Source: Phanerodontia chrysosporium
Lineage: Eukaryota; Basidiomycota; Agaricomycetes; Polyporales; Phanerochaetaceae
DNA length: 64,000 bases
Direction: 5' to 3'
Assembly: GCA_001910725.1 (NCBI GenBank)
Contig: MJGA01000048.1
Location: 62,001-126,000, forward strand
Shown: positions 1-11,800 of the stretch, one piece after another
Position numbering within the stretch: the stretch's first letter is position 1
Layout: every line of letters starts with the position of its first letter
Translations under genes and position numbers: made by a program
The notes under the pieces: generated by a model
What the model saw: the letters and a program-made list of their open reading frames with translations, nothing else
Databases searched by the model: none
What the model was told of the DNA's origin: nothing

Positions 1-183
1 CGTTGCGGTGTTGACGCATTGCGCGCCAGTCCGGACAACTGCCAGTTCTTCATCCCTGGAGGCTCGCCCTCGTCGATTCCCGTGTGGCACTTCACCTACC
101 CCGGCGACGCGACGGGGGGACTCGGCACGAACAACCCGTGGAACGACCGCATTCAGAGCTTTGTCTGCCACAACGCGTGCTGA
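1..183 (+). CDS. secreted beta/gamma-crystallin-like protein, 3' end only
   Basis: The window opens inside this gene; frame 1 is open from base 1 to the TGA at 181-183. The 60 visible residues match the C-terminus of the complete paralogue at 3748-4278 almost residue for residue, including NNPWNDRIQSFVCH and a terminal cysteine (NAC here, STC there). WNDRIQSF fits the second Greek-key motif of fungal beta/gamma-crystallin-like secreted proteins. The two genes are a tandem same-strand pair about 3.5 kb apart. Here the sequence reads GACGCATTGCG where the paralogue has GACGCAGTGCG, so this copy lacks the AG that could otherwise be taken as a splice acceptor. That supports reading this segment as exon in both genes. 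Confidence 0.75.
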   Translation, partial: RCGVDALRASPDNCQFFIPGGSPSSIPVWHFTYPGDATGGLGTNNPWNDRIQSFVCHNAC

Positions 184-925
184 GCTTGGAAGATGCGCTT
201 CTGCACCCGGTAGGAGAATTGTACGATAACGTATAGCTTTATGATGCACGACCTTCCCGTCTTTCCTATCTTATTCACACCTGGGCGTCGGCATGATATA
301 TGCCTGGTATGATCCAGACGACCAGTTGAGATGCATGGGTGCAGTGACGCCGCGGCTCGCACGGAAGTGGCGTCGTTGCCTCCAACCACCACCTCGAGGG
401 TCGCGTCGCGTCGCATATACGACCCTTCCACCAGCAAGACCGTGGATCCTCTCTTGTCACGGTATGTCTGTCGCGCCTTGGGCCAGCTCTTGTTGCCCGA
501 ATTCAGATAACAAGCGGGCATTAGTGTTGAAAACGGGTCGGCGGGAACGATCCTACGCTCTACTTCGACGACGGACCACTCCCGTCTGCATACATCGATT
601 ACAGCTCGCGGAGCGCTCAGCGTCGATATGAGCATAGAAGCCCTGCTGGACATGTCATACAACGGCCAGTGGGCCGTCTTTGTCACTGTCGCTGCATCTG
701 GACTGTATGCCCCGTCCAGAAGGCAGGCAAACGCCGCGGCCCCGCTGGCCGCGATCTCCCCGCTTCTACCTGGCCTGCTCCGGACGCACACATTGTACCA
801 AGTACGATATCGGGCCGCAGACCCACAGGACAGTGCGACCTCACCGTGCAATCACACTGGGATACCAAACGATTGAGAATGAGAGATGCTATCGAATTGG
901 AGTGTCGGCGAGACTTGCTGCACTT
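184..925. other. intergenic, no gene recognised
   Basis: This stretch lies between the 3' end of the partial secreted-protein gene and the 3' end of the minus-strand F-box gene, so the two genes converge on it. Open frames exist on both strands but have low-complexity, frame-incoherent translations and no splice structure that I could support. Confidence 0.5.
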
Positions 926-2297
926 TCAGGCCGGGCCACATCGAGCCTGGTCTTCCGTCGCCGTGCCATCCCGCACGATAGCTAGCCGGGCGCTAGCAGC
1001 AGCCATCGGCATACGAGCACGGACGTACGGCGCATACTCGGCGTGTAGCGCCGCGTGGACCCGCACCGAGAACGCTTGGGTGTCCAGCACGAACGCCGTC
1101 GCCTGCTGGTCGAGCGCCGCCCAGTTGATCGCGAGCGCCTCCGGCCGCGGGCGGTCGGCGAGGACATGGTCGAGGGCATGCGGCTCGACCAGGCGGAGCT
1201 CGACTCTGGTGGCAAGGCCGTCCGACGACGCCCAGCACGCCAGAGAGTGTGCCCCGTTCCATACGCGCACCGTCGGATCTGGCAGCCGAGAAGCGTCAGG
1301 GAGAGCTCATGTCGACTGGCAGCGGAGGGTCCTTACCTGCGGTCCCTGCGAGCGGGTAGTCCGACGTCATCGACGCGCCCTTATCCCGCTGCACCTCGCA
1401 GATGAAGCACGGGCAGTCGTCGATCACAAGTTTGACGAGCGCCAAGAAGCTGTGCAGGTCGGCGGGCTGGACGAACGGCGGGAGATGGTTCGGGGAGGGC
1501 CGCGGGCGCTCCGCTGCGACGAGCAGCCAGACGAGCGGCCAGCTGGCGATGCAGCGGCGCGCGAGGACGGTCGGGAAGCGTTCCTGCCAGCGGCGCCGCG
1601 CGCCGCGGAACACGCTGGGCGTCTCGGAGGGGCGCAGCGCGGCGTCGTCCGCCCACGAGACGTCGCTGAGGTCCATCTCGCCGCTGCGCAGCGGCGGCTT
1701 TGTCGCGACGAGCGAGTCGAGGAAGGTGACGAGGTGGGTGAACGACGCAAAGTGCATGCTCGCGAGCGTGAGCGAGACGGCGCGTCTGGTCTGGGGAAGC
1801 GAGCGCGGCAGGCCGTAGAATATGGAGCGCGGGGCCGGCAACGCGGTTTTGGGCTGTGTGGAGTCGCTGGCGGGTTGCTCTCCAGAGATCATAAAGGTGT
1901 AGCCCTTGAGTTTCGGAAAAGCGCCGCGCGGCAGGGTGTTCACAATGAGGTGGACCCAGGGGGAAGAAGGCACTGCAACGCGCAGGACGACGCTCACGAC
2001 GTAGTTCTGGATACTCATCCCGAGGGTAGACGTCTTGGAAAATTGAAGGAGGATGTTGGCGTCCTCGGATGTGCGGAGCTCCAGGTGTTCGAAGATATAG
2101 ACGCGGCAATGTTTCGCCCAGTAACGGCAGACTAGGGAGCACAGAGCTAAGTGATGCTTGAGCTGCTTCTTTGAGAGAACATCCACTGTCCAGTGGTACC
2201 AGCACGCCGTCTCAACCAATGATACGGGTGCTAAGTGGTATATGATTCTTTTGAAAAGCTCAGGTGGGATACGGTGTGCAGCAGAATGGGTGTACAT
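926..2297 (-). CDS. F-box domain protein
   Basis: Two exons on the minus strand, 2297-1337 and 1278-926, around a 58-bp GTAAGG...CAG intron (1336-1279) that joins in phase to give about 437 residues. The N-terminus (IPPELFKRIIYHL, then CSLVCRYWAKHCR and IFEHLEL) matches the degenerate F-box typical of large basidiomycete F-box families. Such proteins bind Skp1 through the F-box and present substrates to SCF ubiquitin ligases; the substrate cannot be inferred. The rest is a leucine-rich, LRR-like or unstructured tail without a recognised domain, ending DQARCGPA. The ATG at 2297 is chosen because it sits directly before the F-box. Reading through the intron would end the protein early at a TGA near 1296. 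Confidence 0.75.
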
Positions 2298-3655
2298 CTG
2301 GTGCGGACTGCCTTCAGCCAGGAATTCCAGCGGTATTTAAGGCATACCAAGGGGTTGTGAGCCCCGATGAACCTTGTTCAGAGTGCCTTCAGGATGTCTC
2401 GGGGGAGGGGGAGGGGAATCGAGGTCGGTCCTCACGACTGGGTAGCAGGGAGGGGCGCAGCAGTGAACCGCAGCGGTGCTGTGCTCGGCAGGCAACAACG
2501 TGCTTTTAGACTTTGAACCTTGTTCTCTGGCTCATTGCACAGCGAACATATGTCATCATTCCGTTGCGGATAACTAACCTTCTTCGACTGTCAACCTGCT
2601 CTCACGCCAAATATCTGCTGGCTGGTGTTATCCCGTGGCATGGTAACGACGCTAGGACACGCACCTGGGACCCACTTTATATCGCTAACCACATAAACAT
2701 CGTTCTTGGGCAACGGATTACGTCGTGCCAGGTGCTACATTAGGCGCGACAATCCATGCCTTCGCCCGGCTGCTGCCTAATAGAGTTTCGCCTAGACTAG
2801 GTTGTGTTTGCTGGATGGAGCACTGAGCTGGGTCTAGCCAGGATATCCAAGGAAAAGGGGTTTCCGCATGCTGCGAGCCTAGCGATGTACGTAGAGACAT
2901 GAAAGCGGGGGGCAAGCCTGGGTCGAGCCAAATTCGGTAGTCTGAGGCCTCTGATCCTAACATCAACAAACAGCTACCTGTTGTCGGCCTCGGCGCTCAA
3001 GCATTACGAGTCAGTGCCTACGTGCCACGAGCAATCAACCATGCCATGGGTTACTTCAATGCCACGTTATGCTCTCTCAAAGCGCCTCCCATCGCCATTC
3101 TTCGCTACTCGTGAGTTCCCCTCCCACATTGTACGGTACGTGCTAGTCATCATGATGACTATTCTGGACCGCTTGCAACAGTGTCAGCACAGCACTGACT
3201 TTCCGAGCATCACAAACGTCGGAGCGCCACCATGCTCTTGGCTGTATATCGCCCGCGGAAGGAGCACTTCAAGTTCGAGACGTTTGGCTTGTATACTCAT
3301 AGAGTGACTAGTCTGACACACAGCTTGTGGTGATATGCCGCCGCGCCTCTGGTGCTTGCGAGCAGTTCCTTATCCTCGCAAATACTCCCACCGCTCAGCC
3401 CAAGCTTCGCCTCGTGTACAGGCATCATCCCGACAACATCAGTCTGCAGGGGTACCGACGCCGCGCGATGCCGCCCCTCATCATTCCGGCGCTGCTTGGC
3501 GCGACTGAGGCGAATTCAAGCCAGCCCGTCCACCGGCTGTGGTACCGCCTTGGCATCCTTTTGCGCGCGCAAGTTCAGGTGCACATCCGGTCAGCAGTAC
3601 GGATATTGTCCGTGCAACTGCACGGCCAGGCGGCGAGGCACTGCAGGCGCAGGCA
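2298..3655. other. intergenic region, no gene recognised
   Basis: This region separates the divergent F-box gene (minus) and the secreted-protein gene (plus). It should contain both promoters, but apart from the TATA box at 3656 no element stands out. Short open frames have no family resemblance and no consistent splice sites. Confidence 0.45.
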
Positions 3656-3661
3656 TATAAA
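3656..3661 (+). promoter_or_regulatory. TATA box of the secreted-protein gene
   Basis: TATAAA within GGCATATAAAGG lies 92 bp upstream of the ATG at 3748 and is followed by a pyrimidine-rich leader (CTCGCTTTTCAG). This spacing is usual for highly expressed fungal genes. Confidence 0.6.
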
Positions 3662-3747
3662 GGAAAAGCGGGTCTGCACCTCGCTTTTCAGTGTCGTCTG
3701 CCAACCGCGGCCGCCCTGCCTCTCTGCTCGCCTCACGCAACCAAGCC

Positions 3748-4278
3748 ATGCACCCCTCGCTGTTCACGACCGCCGCAGCGGCACTCGCGCTCGCGCTCGG
3801 CGCAGCCGCGTCGCCCGTCGCCTCGAACACGACCGCAGACGTAGAGGTGCGTCCGTCCGTGCCATCGGCGCGCGCGTTGCTGCTGACGCACGGGGTCTCC
3901 CAGAAACGCACCGTCGGCGGCGCGTTCCTCTGCACGGACATCAACTGGGGCGGCACGTGCGGGCACTTCACGCCCGCGCTTGACCAGTGCGTCAAGCTGG
4001 ATGCGTTCTGGAACAAGAAGGTGTCGTCGTTCGGGCCTGACGAGTGCACGCGCTGCGATGCCTACGGGTGCGTGTCTGTTGGTCGTTTCTACGCCCGATG
4101 TGGTGTTGACGCAGTGCGTGCTAGTCCGGACAACTGCCAGTTCTTCATCCCTGGCGGCTCGCCCTCGTCGATTCCCGTGTGGCACTTCACCTACCCCGGC
4201 GACGCGACGGGGGGACTCGGCACGAACAACCCGTGGAACGACCGCATCCAGAGCTTCGTCTGCCACAGTACGTGCTGA
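3748..4278 (+). CDS. secreted cysteine-rich beta/gamma-crystallin-like protein
   Basis: Single-exon reading of 176 residues. The start at 3748 gives a classic signal peptide (MHPSLFTTAAAALALALGAA, likely cut near AAASP); the longer open frame upstream would bury it. The mature part has two Greek-key-like motifs, FLCTDINWGGTC...WNKKVSSFGPDEC and a C-terminal WNDRIQSFVC, with ten cysteines in all, as in small secreted fungal proteins of the beta/gamma-crystallin or peptidase-inhibitor-I36-like fold. A possible GTGCGT...CAG intron at about 4070-4116 is rejected: it is 47 bp, would shift the frame, and its acceptor AG is absent from the tandem paralogue at 1-183. Function unknown. Extracellular location is inferred from the signal peptide. 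Confidence 0.8.
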   Translation: MHPSLFTTAAAALALALGAAASPVASNTTADVEVRPSVPSARALLLTHGVSQKRTVGGAFLCTDINWGGTCGHFTPALDQCVKLDAFWNKKVSSFGPDECTRCDAYGCVSVGRFYARCGVDAVRASPDNCQFFIPGGSPSSIPVWHFTYPGDATGGLGTNNPWNDRIQSFVCHSTC

Positions 4279-5004
4279 GCAGGGAGTTCGCCGGGATTGC
4301 TCAGGTTTGCCCTTGGGGCACTCGACAGAACGAGGTGACATGACATCACTAGTATTTTGTCAATTGTATCTCTATGAGATTAACAGAAAGTGTGCCTTTA
4401 CATCCTGTCATCAGTTTTGAGCTACCGTCAGCACTGCGGCCGAATGCGTCCTGCAGACGGCGAGACTAGTGCAGTGTCTGGGGTCGTGGCAAAGTCTCTG
4501 ATCAGCCGTCAGCGCTCCCTGACACATGCTGGATTCGACATCCAGCATCGACGCGTCGACGTAGAACCGCTGCCTGTTGCTCAACGCTGCTGCGGCGAAC
4601 GGCAGCTCTTGTAGCATAGGACATGCATGTCTACGGTGTCTTGCGGAAGCGTTCTAGGATCAGGTACGTCGTCGACTTCAGACAATAATTGAGTAACATG
4701 CGGGCTGACCCAGAATGCCTTTGTTCTGGTTGCTTCTAGTCTTTGTGCACAACACTATAGAGCCAGAGAATGTCTTGTCTGCATGATGAATGGATGAATC
4801 TTGTCCCGCTTTGGCCATAGTATTCAATATAAGGAGCGGACAATAACTTTTGACGCTTGGTATAAGCATATATCGCGACCGCGTTACGTGGGATCGTTCG
4901 TCCTTATCACTCCTGGCGTACGTACGTCCACCTTCTCAAACTTCTAATCTTGCTCTTATTGCAGTTTATGGCGCTGATCAGGCATCTAGATCCCCAAATA
5001 CCAC
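4279..5004. other. intergenic, promoter side of the second F-box gene
   Basis: No coding region recognised. An AATATAAGG sequence near 4827 could be a TATA element for the gene starting at 5005, but it is about 175 bp away and is only a weak candidate. Confidence 0.4.
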
Positions 5005-6589
5005 ATGGTCTTACTTCACCAACGCCACGATGAAGGGTACTCTATTGCTCAATGCCTCCCGGCAGAGATACTAGTCAACATCGTCGCATTCTACCAGGAA
5101 TTCCTCCGTGTCGATGAATCTCCTCACGATCCCTGGTCGTTCCTCGTCGTCACGCGAGTCTGTAGACTGTGGCGCGAAGTCATATACAACACGAGGCTTC
5201 TCTGGACCACTATCTACCTCCCTGCACCTGAACCGCTGCTCAATCTTGCGTTACTGCACTCAGCGCATCTCCCCTTGGATATCGCGGTCAACTACGGGGG
5301 CGCGGTCGCCGAGCCCGGCTGCTTGCTAGCTATAGCAGGACAGGCCCATCGTATTAGACGCCTCGCCGTAAAAGTCACGGAGCACACGGAGACCGGTGAG
5401 ATCCTACCGTCCCCAGTGCCAGTCACCGCGCCACACCTAGAGTCGATTGTCATCCGAGGGGGATACGCGCTTCCGCGGTTCTTCCTGAAGTCCATCGGCG
5501 CAGCACAGCTGCAGCACCTCGATGTCGTCGCCTATCCCGGTTTCTGGACGGACCTCACCAGGTTCCCGGCGTTGAAGAGGCTGACGGTCCGCCGTGGCGC
5601 AGTGCCGCGACAGCAGCCGGAGGTCGCACTCGTGGACGTCAAGGCCGGGCTCGCAGCGCTTACGCAGCTCGAAGAGCTCGACGCGTTCTGCAACGTCGCA
5701 GAGGAAGGCCGTGAGGAGTGCGATCCGGTCGTCGCGCTGCCTCGCCTGCGCACGCTCAACTTCACGGGCCCGGTGTGGTGCACCGCGGCGGTCCTGAGGC
5801 CTGAACGCCCTCGAGTTTCCCCGCTCGGTCCGAGTTGTGGCGGATCAGGTCGAGATCCTGCAGCGTGACCGCTCGTTCCTTGCGGCCTTTGCCGGGCTGC
5901 TCCTCGGCGGTGAGAGGATATCCTCACTGTCCTTCTGGGACGAGGGCCACTGCGTGACGGTCAGGGCCTACGCGCACGAGTCGCCCGAGGCGGGTCCCCG
6001 GTTCTCGCTCAGGCTCGGCGACGTGGACATGTTTACGGAGATGATACCCCTCGAAGACGCCGTCTCTGTGTCCGTCTCTGGCGCACACAAGAACGGCGGC
6101 ACCGCGATCCGCGAGGCCATCTGTGGGTCCCTGGGCCACATCCGCGAGCTGCGTCTTCGCAACTGCGACCTCGACTGGCTGGAGGCGACGATGCGGGACG
6201 CGCCAGGATCGTTTCCGAACCTGTGCACCCTGCAACTCGTCGACATGACCTTTACGGACGCCTGCGGCTGCAAAGGCTGGGCTGAGAACTGCGTGCACAA
6301 GCTGGAGCGTGTGCTCTCAATGCGTCAGAAGGTGACGGGCAGGCTTTTACATGAGCTGCAGCTTGCTCGCTGTGCGATTTCGGACGACGACAAGGGCCTC
6401 TTGAGACCGCTTGTGCAGGTGCTGAGCGAAGCTGCGGGCGCTAAGAGAGGCCACATAGCGATCTTAGCGGACAATCGTGTATGTATGCTATATTCCTGCC
6501 TTTTAGACATACTATATGCGCTTTTTGCTCAAGACTACATCGAGGTGTATTCTATTGAGGTGTGTTCTCCCTATTCCGTACAGTACTGA
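5005..6589 (+). pseudogene. F-box / LRR-like protein with a one-base frameshift
   Basis: The N-terminus carries an F-box-like segment (CLPAEILVNIVAFY, then VTRVCRLWREVIYNTRLLW), the pattern seen in basidiomycete F-box proteins that recruit targets to SCF ligases. Leucine-rich segments follow (HLESIVIRGG, LKRLTVRRG, LRTLNFTG). The frame is open from 5005 to 5868, but the homologous-looking continuation (LNALEFPRSVRVVADQVEI) is in the +1 frame. One extra base in AGGCCTG at about 5796-5802 explains the shift. The second frame is open to the TAA/TGA region at 6589 with further LRR-like text (IRELRLRNCDLDWLEA). Together the two frames give about 520 residues. Either this is a recent pseudogene or the base is a sequencing error. 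A GTATGT at about 6480 could be a donor, so the true C-terminus is uncertain. Confidence 0.65.
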
Positions 6590-7276
6590 CCAAGAACCGA
6601 AATGCAAATGCAGGGGTATATACAGAAGTCCGAGAGACCGGCGACCAAATACTGGTGCACAACGTACTCAACTTTTTTGCAGGAGTCTTGAAGCGCGCAA
6701 GGGGTGCTTCGCACACGGCGAGAGCCTGGACGGTGGTCACGGGGCGACTTCGCGCCATTGACTCGAGTCGCCCTCCCTCTCATAACGGGCGTACGCCGGC
6801 GGCAGGGTGCTCACGCTCTCGCACGTGTACAGCGTGCTCACCGTCGTCGGTGCCGGGCTCACCGCGCGCTCCGGGCCGTTCCCGTTCATGACCAGCCCCT
6901 ACAGAAGAGGCATCTACATTTGCCGAAGGAAGAGACGTCTATGCAGACACACTGTGCGAGCTAGTGGGAGAGTCGGAGGTGGCCAAATTACGAACGAATA
7001 TAGGGCTCCTAGTATCTCGGATATTTCACTGGCTCTGCGGCGGCGACCGTTTGTAGTATAAGGGCGCATCATTTGATCGGCCAACCACGTGGCGACGCTA
7101 ACAGCCTTCAGACGTTCGAGCATCCTGTCCTCGCACACCTTTCCCCCGACCATCCTCGTGCATCTCATGTCTCATGTAGCCTCATCAGAGCCGAGATAAT
7201 TTACTGCATTCGTCTATAAGCACGATAACTTCCAGTCTCAACTGTTCGATCGACTCTCAATTTGAAGCTGTCCCCG
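6590..7276. other. intergenic, no gene recognised
   Basis: Separates the second F-box gene from the small membrane-protein gene. Short open frames only; no recognisable motif, RNA gene or repeat. Confidence 0.4.
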
Positions 7277-8055
7277 ATGACTTTCATGAACAAGCTCAGA
7301 AAGCCTCCCCCTCACAAGACCCAAACTCCCCTTTCTGACACTGGTATTGCGACACCTTTTCAGAGCCGCACAATGGCGCTGGCGCGCGCTGCGGCAGTGG
7401 TAGCGACCGCGCCGTCGAGCGCACTGCCCGCAGCGCCGATCCCCAAGTCTGCCAAGCCCGTCACAGCGACCGAGCAGTACTGGGCGGCGCGGGCCCTCAC
7501 CGCAGAAGCGCTGCTGTCCGTGAAGACGCAGCATCATGCGGAGATACGCACACTCGCGGTCGTGGAGGAGACGAAGCGCATGGTGAGCCTGTACGCTGCG
7601 GTGCGTGTTCCCCCAGAGGCGTGACGCGTTCTTTCGGCAGCAAGAGGTCGCGCGGGTGCACAGGATGCATGAAGTGAGGCAGAGGAGGCTAGAGCTTGCT
7701 GCGGTGCGTCTCGTATGCTGCTTCTAGGCCTCGATATCGCTGAAGCTCGCCCAGGTCGCGCTTCTCGCACTCTTGGCTGCACTCGCCGCGTCCTTCCTGT
7801 ATACACTCCACCAAACCCAATCACCTGCACGAAAATCAGGCTCGCTACACTTTACGATCCCGATCCTGTCGCCGTTCGCCTCGGTGGTACGTCCCCTGGC
7901 TCTGCGTCTCGGTCGGCGGCTGACGCGCATACACCCAGGTCGAACACGAATCCTCGGTCATCGGCACGAAGACGCTGAGCCTCGTGGTGCTCACCGCTGC
8001 CGTGCTGGCCTATGGATGTTTCCGTTTCTGGATCACTCGCCTCGCCAGCCGCTGA
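7277..8055 (+). CDS. small two-helix membrane protein, unknown function
   Basis: Four exons (7277-7600, 7641-7703, 7746-7886, 7939-8055) with phase-0 introns of 40-52 bp give 214 residues. Every junction has GTNCGT donors and AG acceptors, and the joined frame is free of stops. The N-terminal third is Ala/Pro-rich. A charged amphipathic middle follows (EVARVHRMHEVRQRRLELAA, possible coiled coil), then two hydrophobic segments: LAQVALLALLAALAASFLYT and, near the C-terminus, LSLVVLTAAVLAYGCFRF. I do not recognise the family. A second in-frame ATG (MALARAAA, 7373) could be the true start and would give a shorter N-terminus. It lies head-to-tail with the CSC1-type gene 0.8 kb downstream. Confidence 0.65.
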
Positions 8056-8870
8056 GAACGTCGTCTCACCACACTCACACGGTCTGCTTGTGCATGCATC
8101 CAAGCTGTAGCAGGCCGACTCGCCCAGTCTCTTCTCCGTGCATCAGCATTATTCTCATCTAGGACAATTGTACCGCCACACAACTGCGCAATCTCATTGT
8201 ATCATTTCTCAAGCAATTGTTTCCATTCCCGACATGTCATTCTACAGCGTATACGAAAGTTATGTGAAGCGCGACACAACCCCCTTAGCCATTTTGGCCT
8301 CTCTGCAGTAAATCAGAACTCACCGTCGAGCAGGGTGTGGAACACCGCTAGACTTGTCCCTTGACCAGCACACGGCGTACCTCTGGTAGACGCCCGTGAA
8401 GGTGGTGTCCTCCATATTGAGCCCTTGCAACAACAAAAGGACCCCCAACAATTGGCCCAGAGGCCTGTCCGGCAACGTCCTGATATCGGACGGGCCTCTA
8501 GGCCAAACGCCGTGGGCCCTACAACAGAGCGTTCAATTTAGGCCTAGAGATGTGAGTGACGACGATTGTCCCAGCCGGGCAGTCGGGACACGCGAGCGAG
8601 CGCGCCGTCGGCGACTGCGGGGCGGATCAACGGATCAGGCATGTCGAGTCGAAAACCGTTGAACCGTCGCGTTGCAGAAACACAATGATGGTCAGTCAGA
8701 CACCGGCTCTATCTCGCTTTTCTCTCCTTCACTTCGCAAGCCTTGACCATCCCTCGTGCACACTCCTTTTTCACTCGTTCGCCCCACCCTCCCTTCGCTG
8801 ACGTCCACTGCATGGCGTGCTGAGCACAACGCATTGACTACAACGTTCCCACGAGCCAACAAGCCGCATA
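8056..8870. other. intergenic, upstream of the CSC1-type gene
   Basis: No coding region supported. It contains one imperfect inverted repeat (8453-8505, listed separately) and should include the CSC1-type promoter; no clear TATA box is visible. Confidence 0.4.
8453..8505. repeat. imperfect 18-bp inverted repeat (stem-loop)
   Basis: TGGCCCAGAGGCCTGTCC at 8453-8470 is mirrored by GGACGGGCCTCTAGGCCA at 8488-8505, 16 of 18 positions complementary, around a 17-base spacer. It lies between two same-strand genes. It could be a palindromic footprint or a transcript hairpin; nothing in the sequence decides. Confidence 0.6.
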
Positions 8871-11800
8871 ATGTCGCAGATAACGCCCGGCAAGGCAGAC
8901 GGGCAGGACTCGCAGACGTTCCTGACCGCGCTCGTCACGAATGCAAGCGTCCTCGCGATCGAGGTCATCGCCTTCGTCGTCCTTCGCAGCCGCCTCTGGC
9001 GCATCTACGAGCCGCGGACTTACCTCCCGCCCCCCGAGTGCGTCTGTCGTTGCGTGCGCGCGGGTGCATTTCTGGCTGATGCCGCTTTGTATGCAGCAAG
9101 CGCGCGGTGAGCCTTCCCGCAGGATGGTGGAAGTGGCTCGTCGCCATCGTCGCGATACCCACGGGGGACGTCGTGCGTACCTTGCCCCTGCCCGGCTGCC
9201 AGTGCCTTCTGACGTGCGCGTGCAGATGGAAAAGAACGGGATGGACGCCTACATGTTCCTACGCTTCCTCCGGCTGCTGATCATCCTCTTTGCGTCCATC
9301 ACCATCCTCACGTGGCTCATCCTCCTACCCGTCGATACCGCAGGGTTGCACAACACGAACTTTACTGACCGGCTGTCCCAGCTCAGCTGGGGAAAGTGAG
9401 GGTCACGTTTTGGTGAGCGCGGCTTTCTGCTGACGCTTCATGTATGTGCGTAGCATCCCGGACAGCGCTACGAGGCGGTACGTTGCGCATATCGTCGTCG
9501 TCTACATTTCCACCTGTGCGTTTTTTTAGCCACACAGCAGCCAGCACCCGCTGATGTCTTGCCTTGGCAGTCTGGACACTCTTCTTGATCCGCCGGGAGA
9601 TGGCGCACTACACCGAGAAGCGCCACGAGTTCCTGACCACCTCGTCCCACGCCACGCTCGCCCAGGCGCGCACGGTGCTGATCACAAACGTCCCCCTCGA
9701 GATGTGCGACGAGCACGAGCTGCGGCGGTGGGCAAGCTTCGTGCCGGGCGGCGTTCAGAACGTCTGGATTTACAGGGACACCAAGGTCTGTCCTTCCTTT
9801 TCTCTCAGGCCTGCGCAGCATGGCTCATGGCGCCCGCCAGACACTGAACGGCGACTACAACGCACGCCTCGAGGCGTGCCAGTTGCTCGAGAAGGCGACG
9901 TCGAAGCTGATCCGCAAAGTCGTACGCGCAAAATACAAGGAGGAGAAGAAACTGCGCAAGGCGGGCGGTGCGCCGGCGCCCCCGCCGAAGTTGCCCGTCC
10001 CCGTGCTCGCGAAACGCGACGCGGCGCCCGAGGCGTACGCGATGCAGGAGCGCCGCACGAGCCGCGACATCACGGACGCGCGCCGCACGAGCACCGGCAG
10101 CGCGGGCTCGGCGCGCGAGAAGGAGGACCCGTTCGCGGACGGCGTGGCCGCAGAGAGCGTGTACGTCGGTTCCCGCGGACATACCCGCCGCTCGACGAGC
10201 GTCCTCGAGGCCGGGCAGCTCGCTGGCACAGACGACAAGGGCGGCGCGCTCGCGGACTTGGACGCGGAGGCGCTCCTCGAGAAGTACGCGCCGCCGAAGA
10301 AGCGGCCGCGCCACCGACTTGGGTTCATGGGCCTGTTCGGAAAGAAGGTGGACACGATTCAGTGGTGCAAGGTTGGTTTCTGTCTCTGCGGCGTGTGCGC
10401 GGGGGAGCCGCTGCTCACGTGGCGGCCAGGACGAGATATCGCGGCTGAACAAGAGCATCGAGGAGAAGCGCGCTGCGCTCGCGCACGCTGACAAGATGCC
10501 GAAGCCGCTCGGGAGCGCGTTCATACAGTGTAATCTGCAGATGGGCGCACACGTGCTCGCGCAGTGCGTTAGTTATCACAAGGTGTGCCCTCCTCTTTGC
10601 TGCTTAGATGTCTTGCTGACCGCACCGCTGCAGCCGCTGATGATGGCGGAAAAGTTCATCGAGGTGTCGCCAAAGGACGTCATCTGGGATAATATCGATG
10701 TGCGTGCCCCTCCGCCGCTGCTGCGTGGCCGCCCGCTCAGCCGATTCCTCCCTCATAGGACGGTGCCTATGAGCGGCGCTTCCGCTATGTCACATCGTGG
10801 CTCGCCAGCATCGGCCTCATCGTCCTCTGGTTTGCGCCCGTCGCGTTCGTCGGTACGCTGAGCAACGTCTCGACATTGTGCGAGAAGGTCTCGTAAGTGA
10901 CCTTTGATGCCGATTGTACGGACTTGACTGGAGCATTTTGCGGCGGCAGATGGCTTTGTTGGATCCGAAACGCACCGCCGCCTATACCTGGTATCATCCA
11001 GGGTCTTCTTCCTCCAGTCGCTCTTGTGATCCTGTTTGCCATCCTTCCCTGGCTTCTTCGAGGCGCGTAGCTCTTCCGTATCATCATCACATACTCTGAC
11101 CGTAATCCATAGGCCTCGCCTGGTATGAGAACATCCCTCGCTGGTCGCTGCTCTCGATAAGTGTCTACAAACGCTACTTCCTGTTCCTCGTCATGTGCGT
11201 ACAGGGATATATCATTCAAAATTCAATGTGCTGATGAAGCCAAGCCATGGTTTTCTCATCGTCACGCTGAGTTCCGGTTTGACGTCCACCGCTGCTCAGG
11301 TGTGTAACACCTTCCAGCCAACCTACGCATCATCTGACGTCGCGCTACCTCTCAGATTGTCGAGAACCCAACACAAGCGCTCTCGTACCTTGCCTCGCAG
11401 CTGCCGAACGCGTCAATATTCTTTCTCACATGGACGCGTAAGCGCCTCTACCTGCCCCGGCAATCGACTCATCATACTCACTGAGCCCGTAGTCACACAA
11501 GGCTTGAGCGGCGCCGGGAGCGCGCTTCTGCAGGTCGGCACACTGGCGCTGTACTTTGTCAAGAAGTGGTTCCTCGGTCGGACGCCGCGCCAGGCATACG
11601 AGGTGACGTTCATGATGCCCAAGGTATAGCCGCCTCTCCGTCTGTGTCAGTGTCTTCATGTGCTGAAAGGATTCTGCAGGCAGACTTTGGGCTTGTGCTA
11701 CCCCGTATTTCCCTGCTCGCAACGATTGCGCTCGCGTACAGCGTGTTGTCGCCTATCATCAACGGCCTCGCTATGCTCTCGTTCTTGCTTTTCTTCGTCT

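Noticed and set aside
2513..3330. Short open frames between the first F-box gene and the secreted-protein gene
   Set aside because: No motif, no splice-supported extension and no codon-use pattern like that of the neighbouring genes.
4070..4116. GTGCGT...CAG intron inside the secreted-protein gene
   Set aside because: 47 bp, would shift the reading frame, and the tandem paralogue at 1-183 lacks the acceptor AG while keeping the protein sequence.
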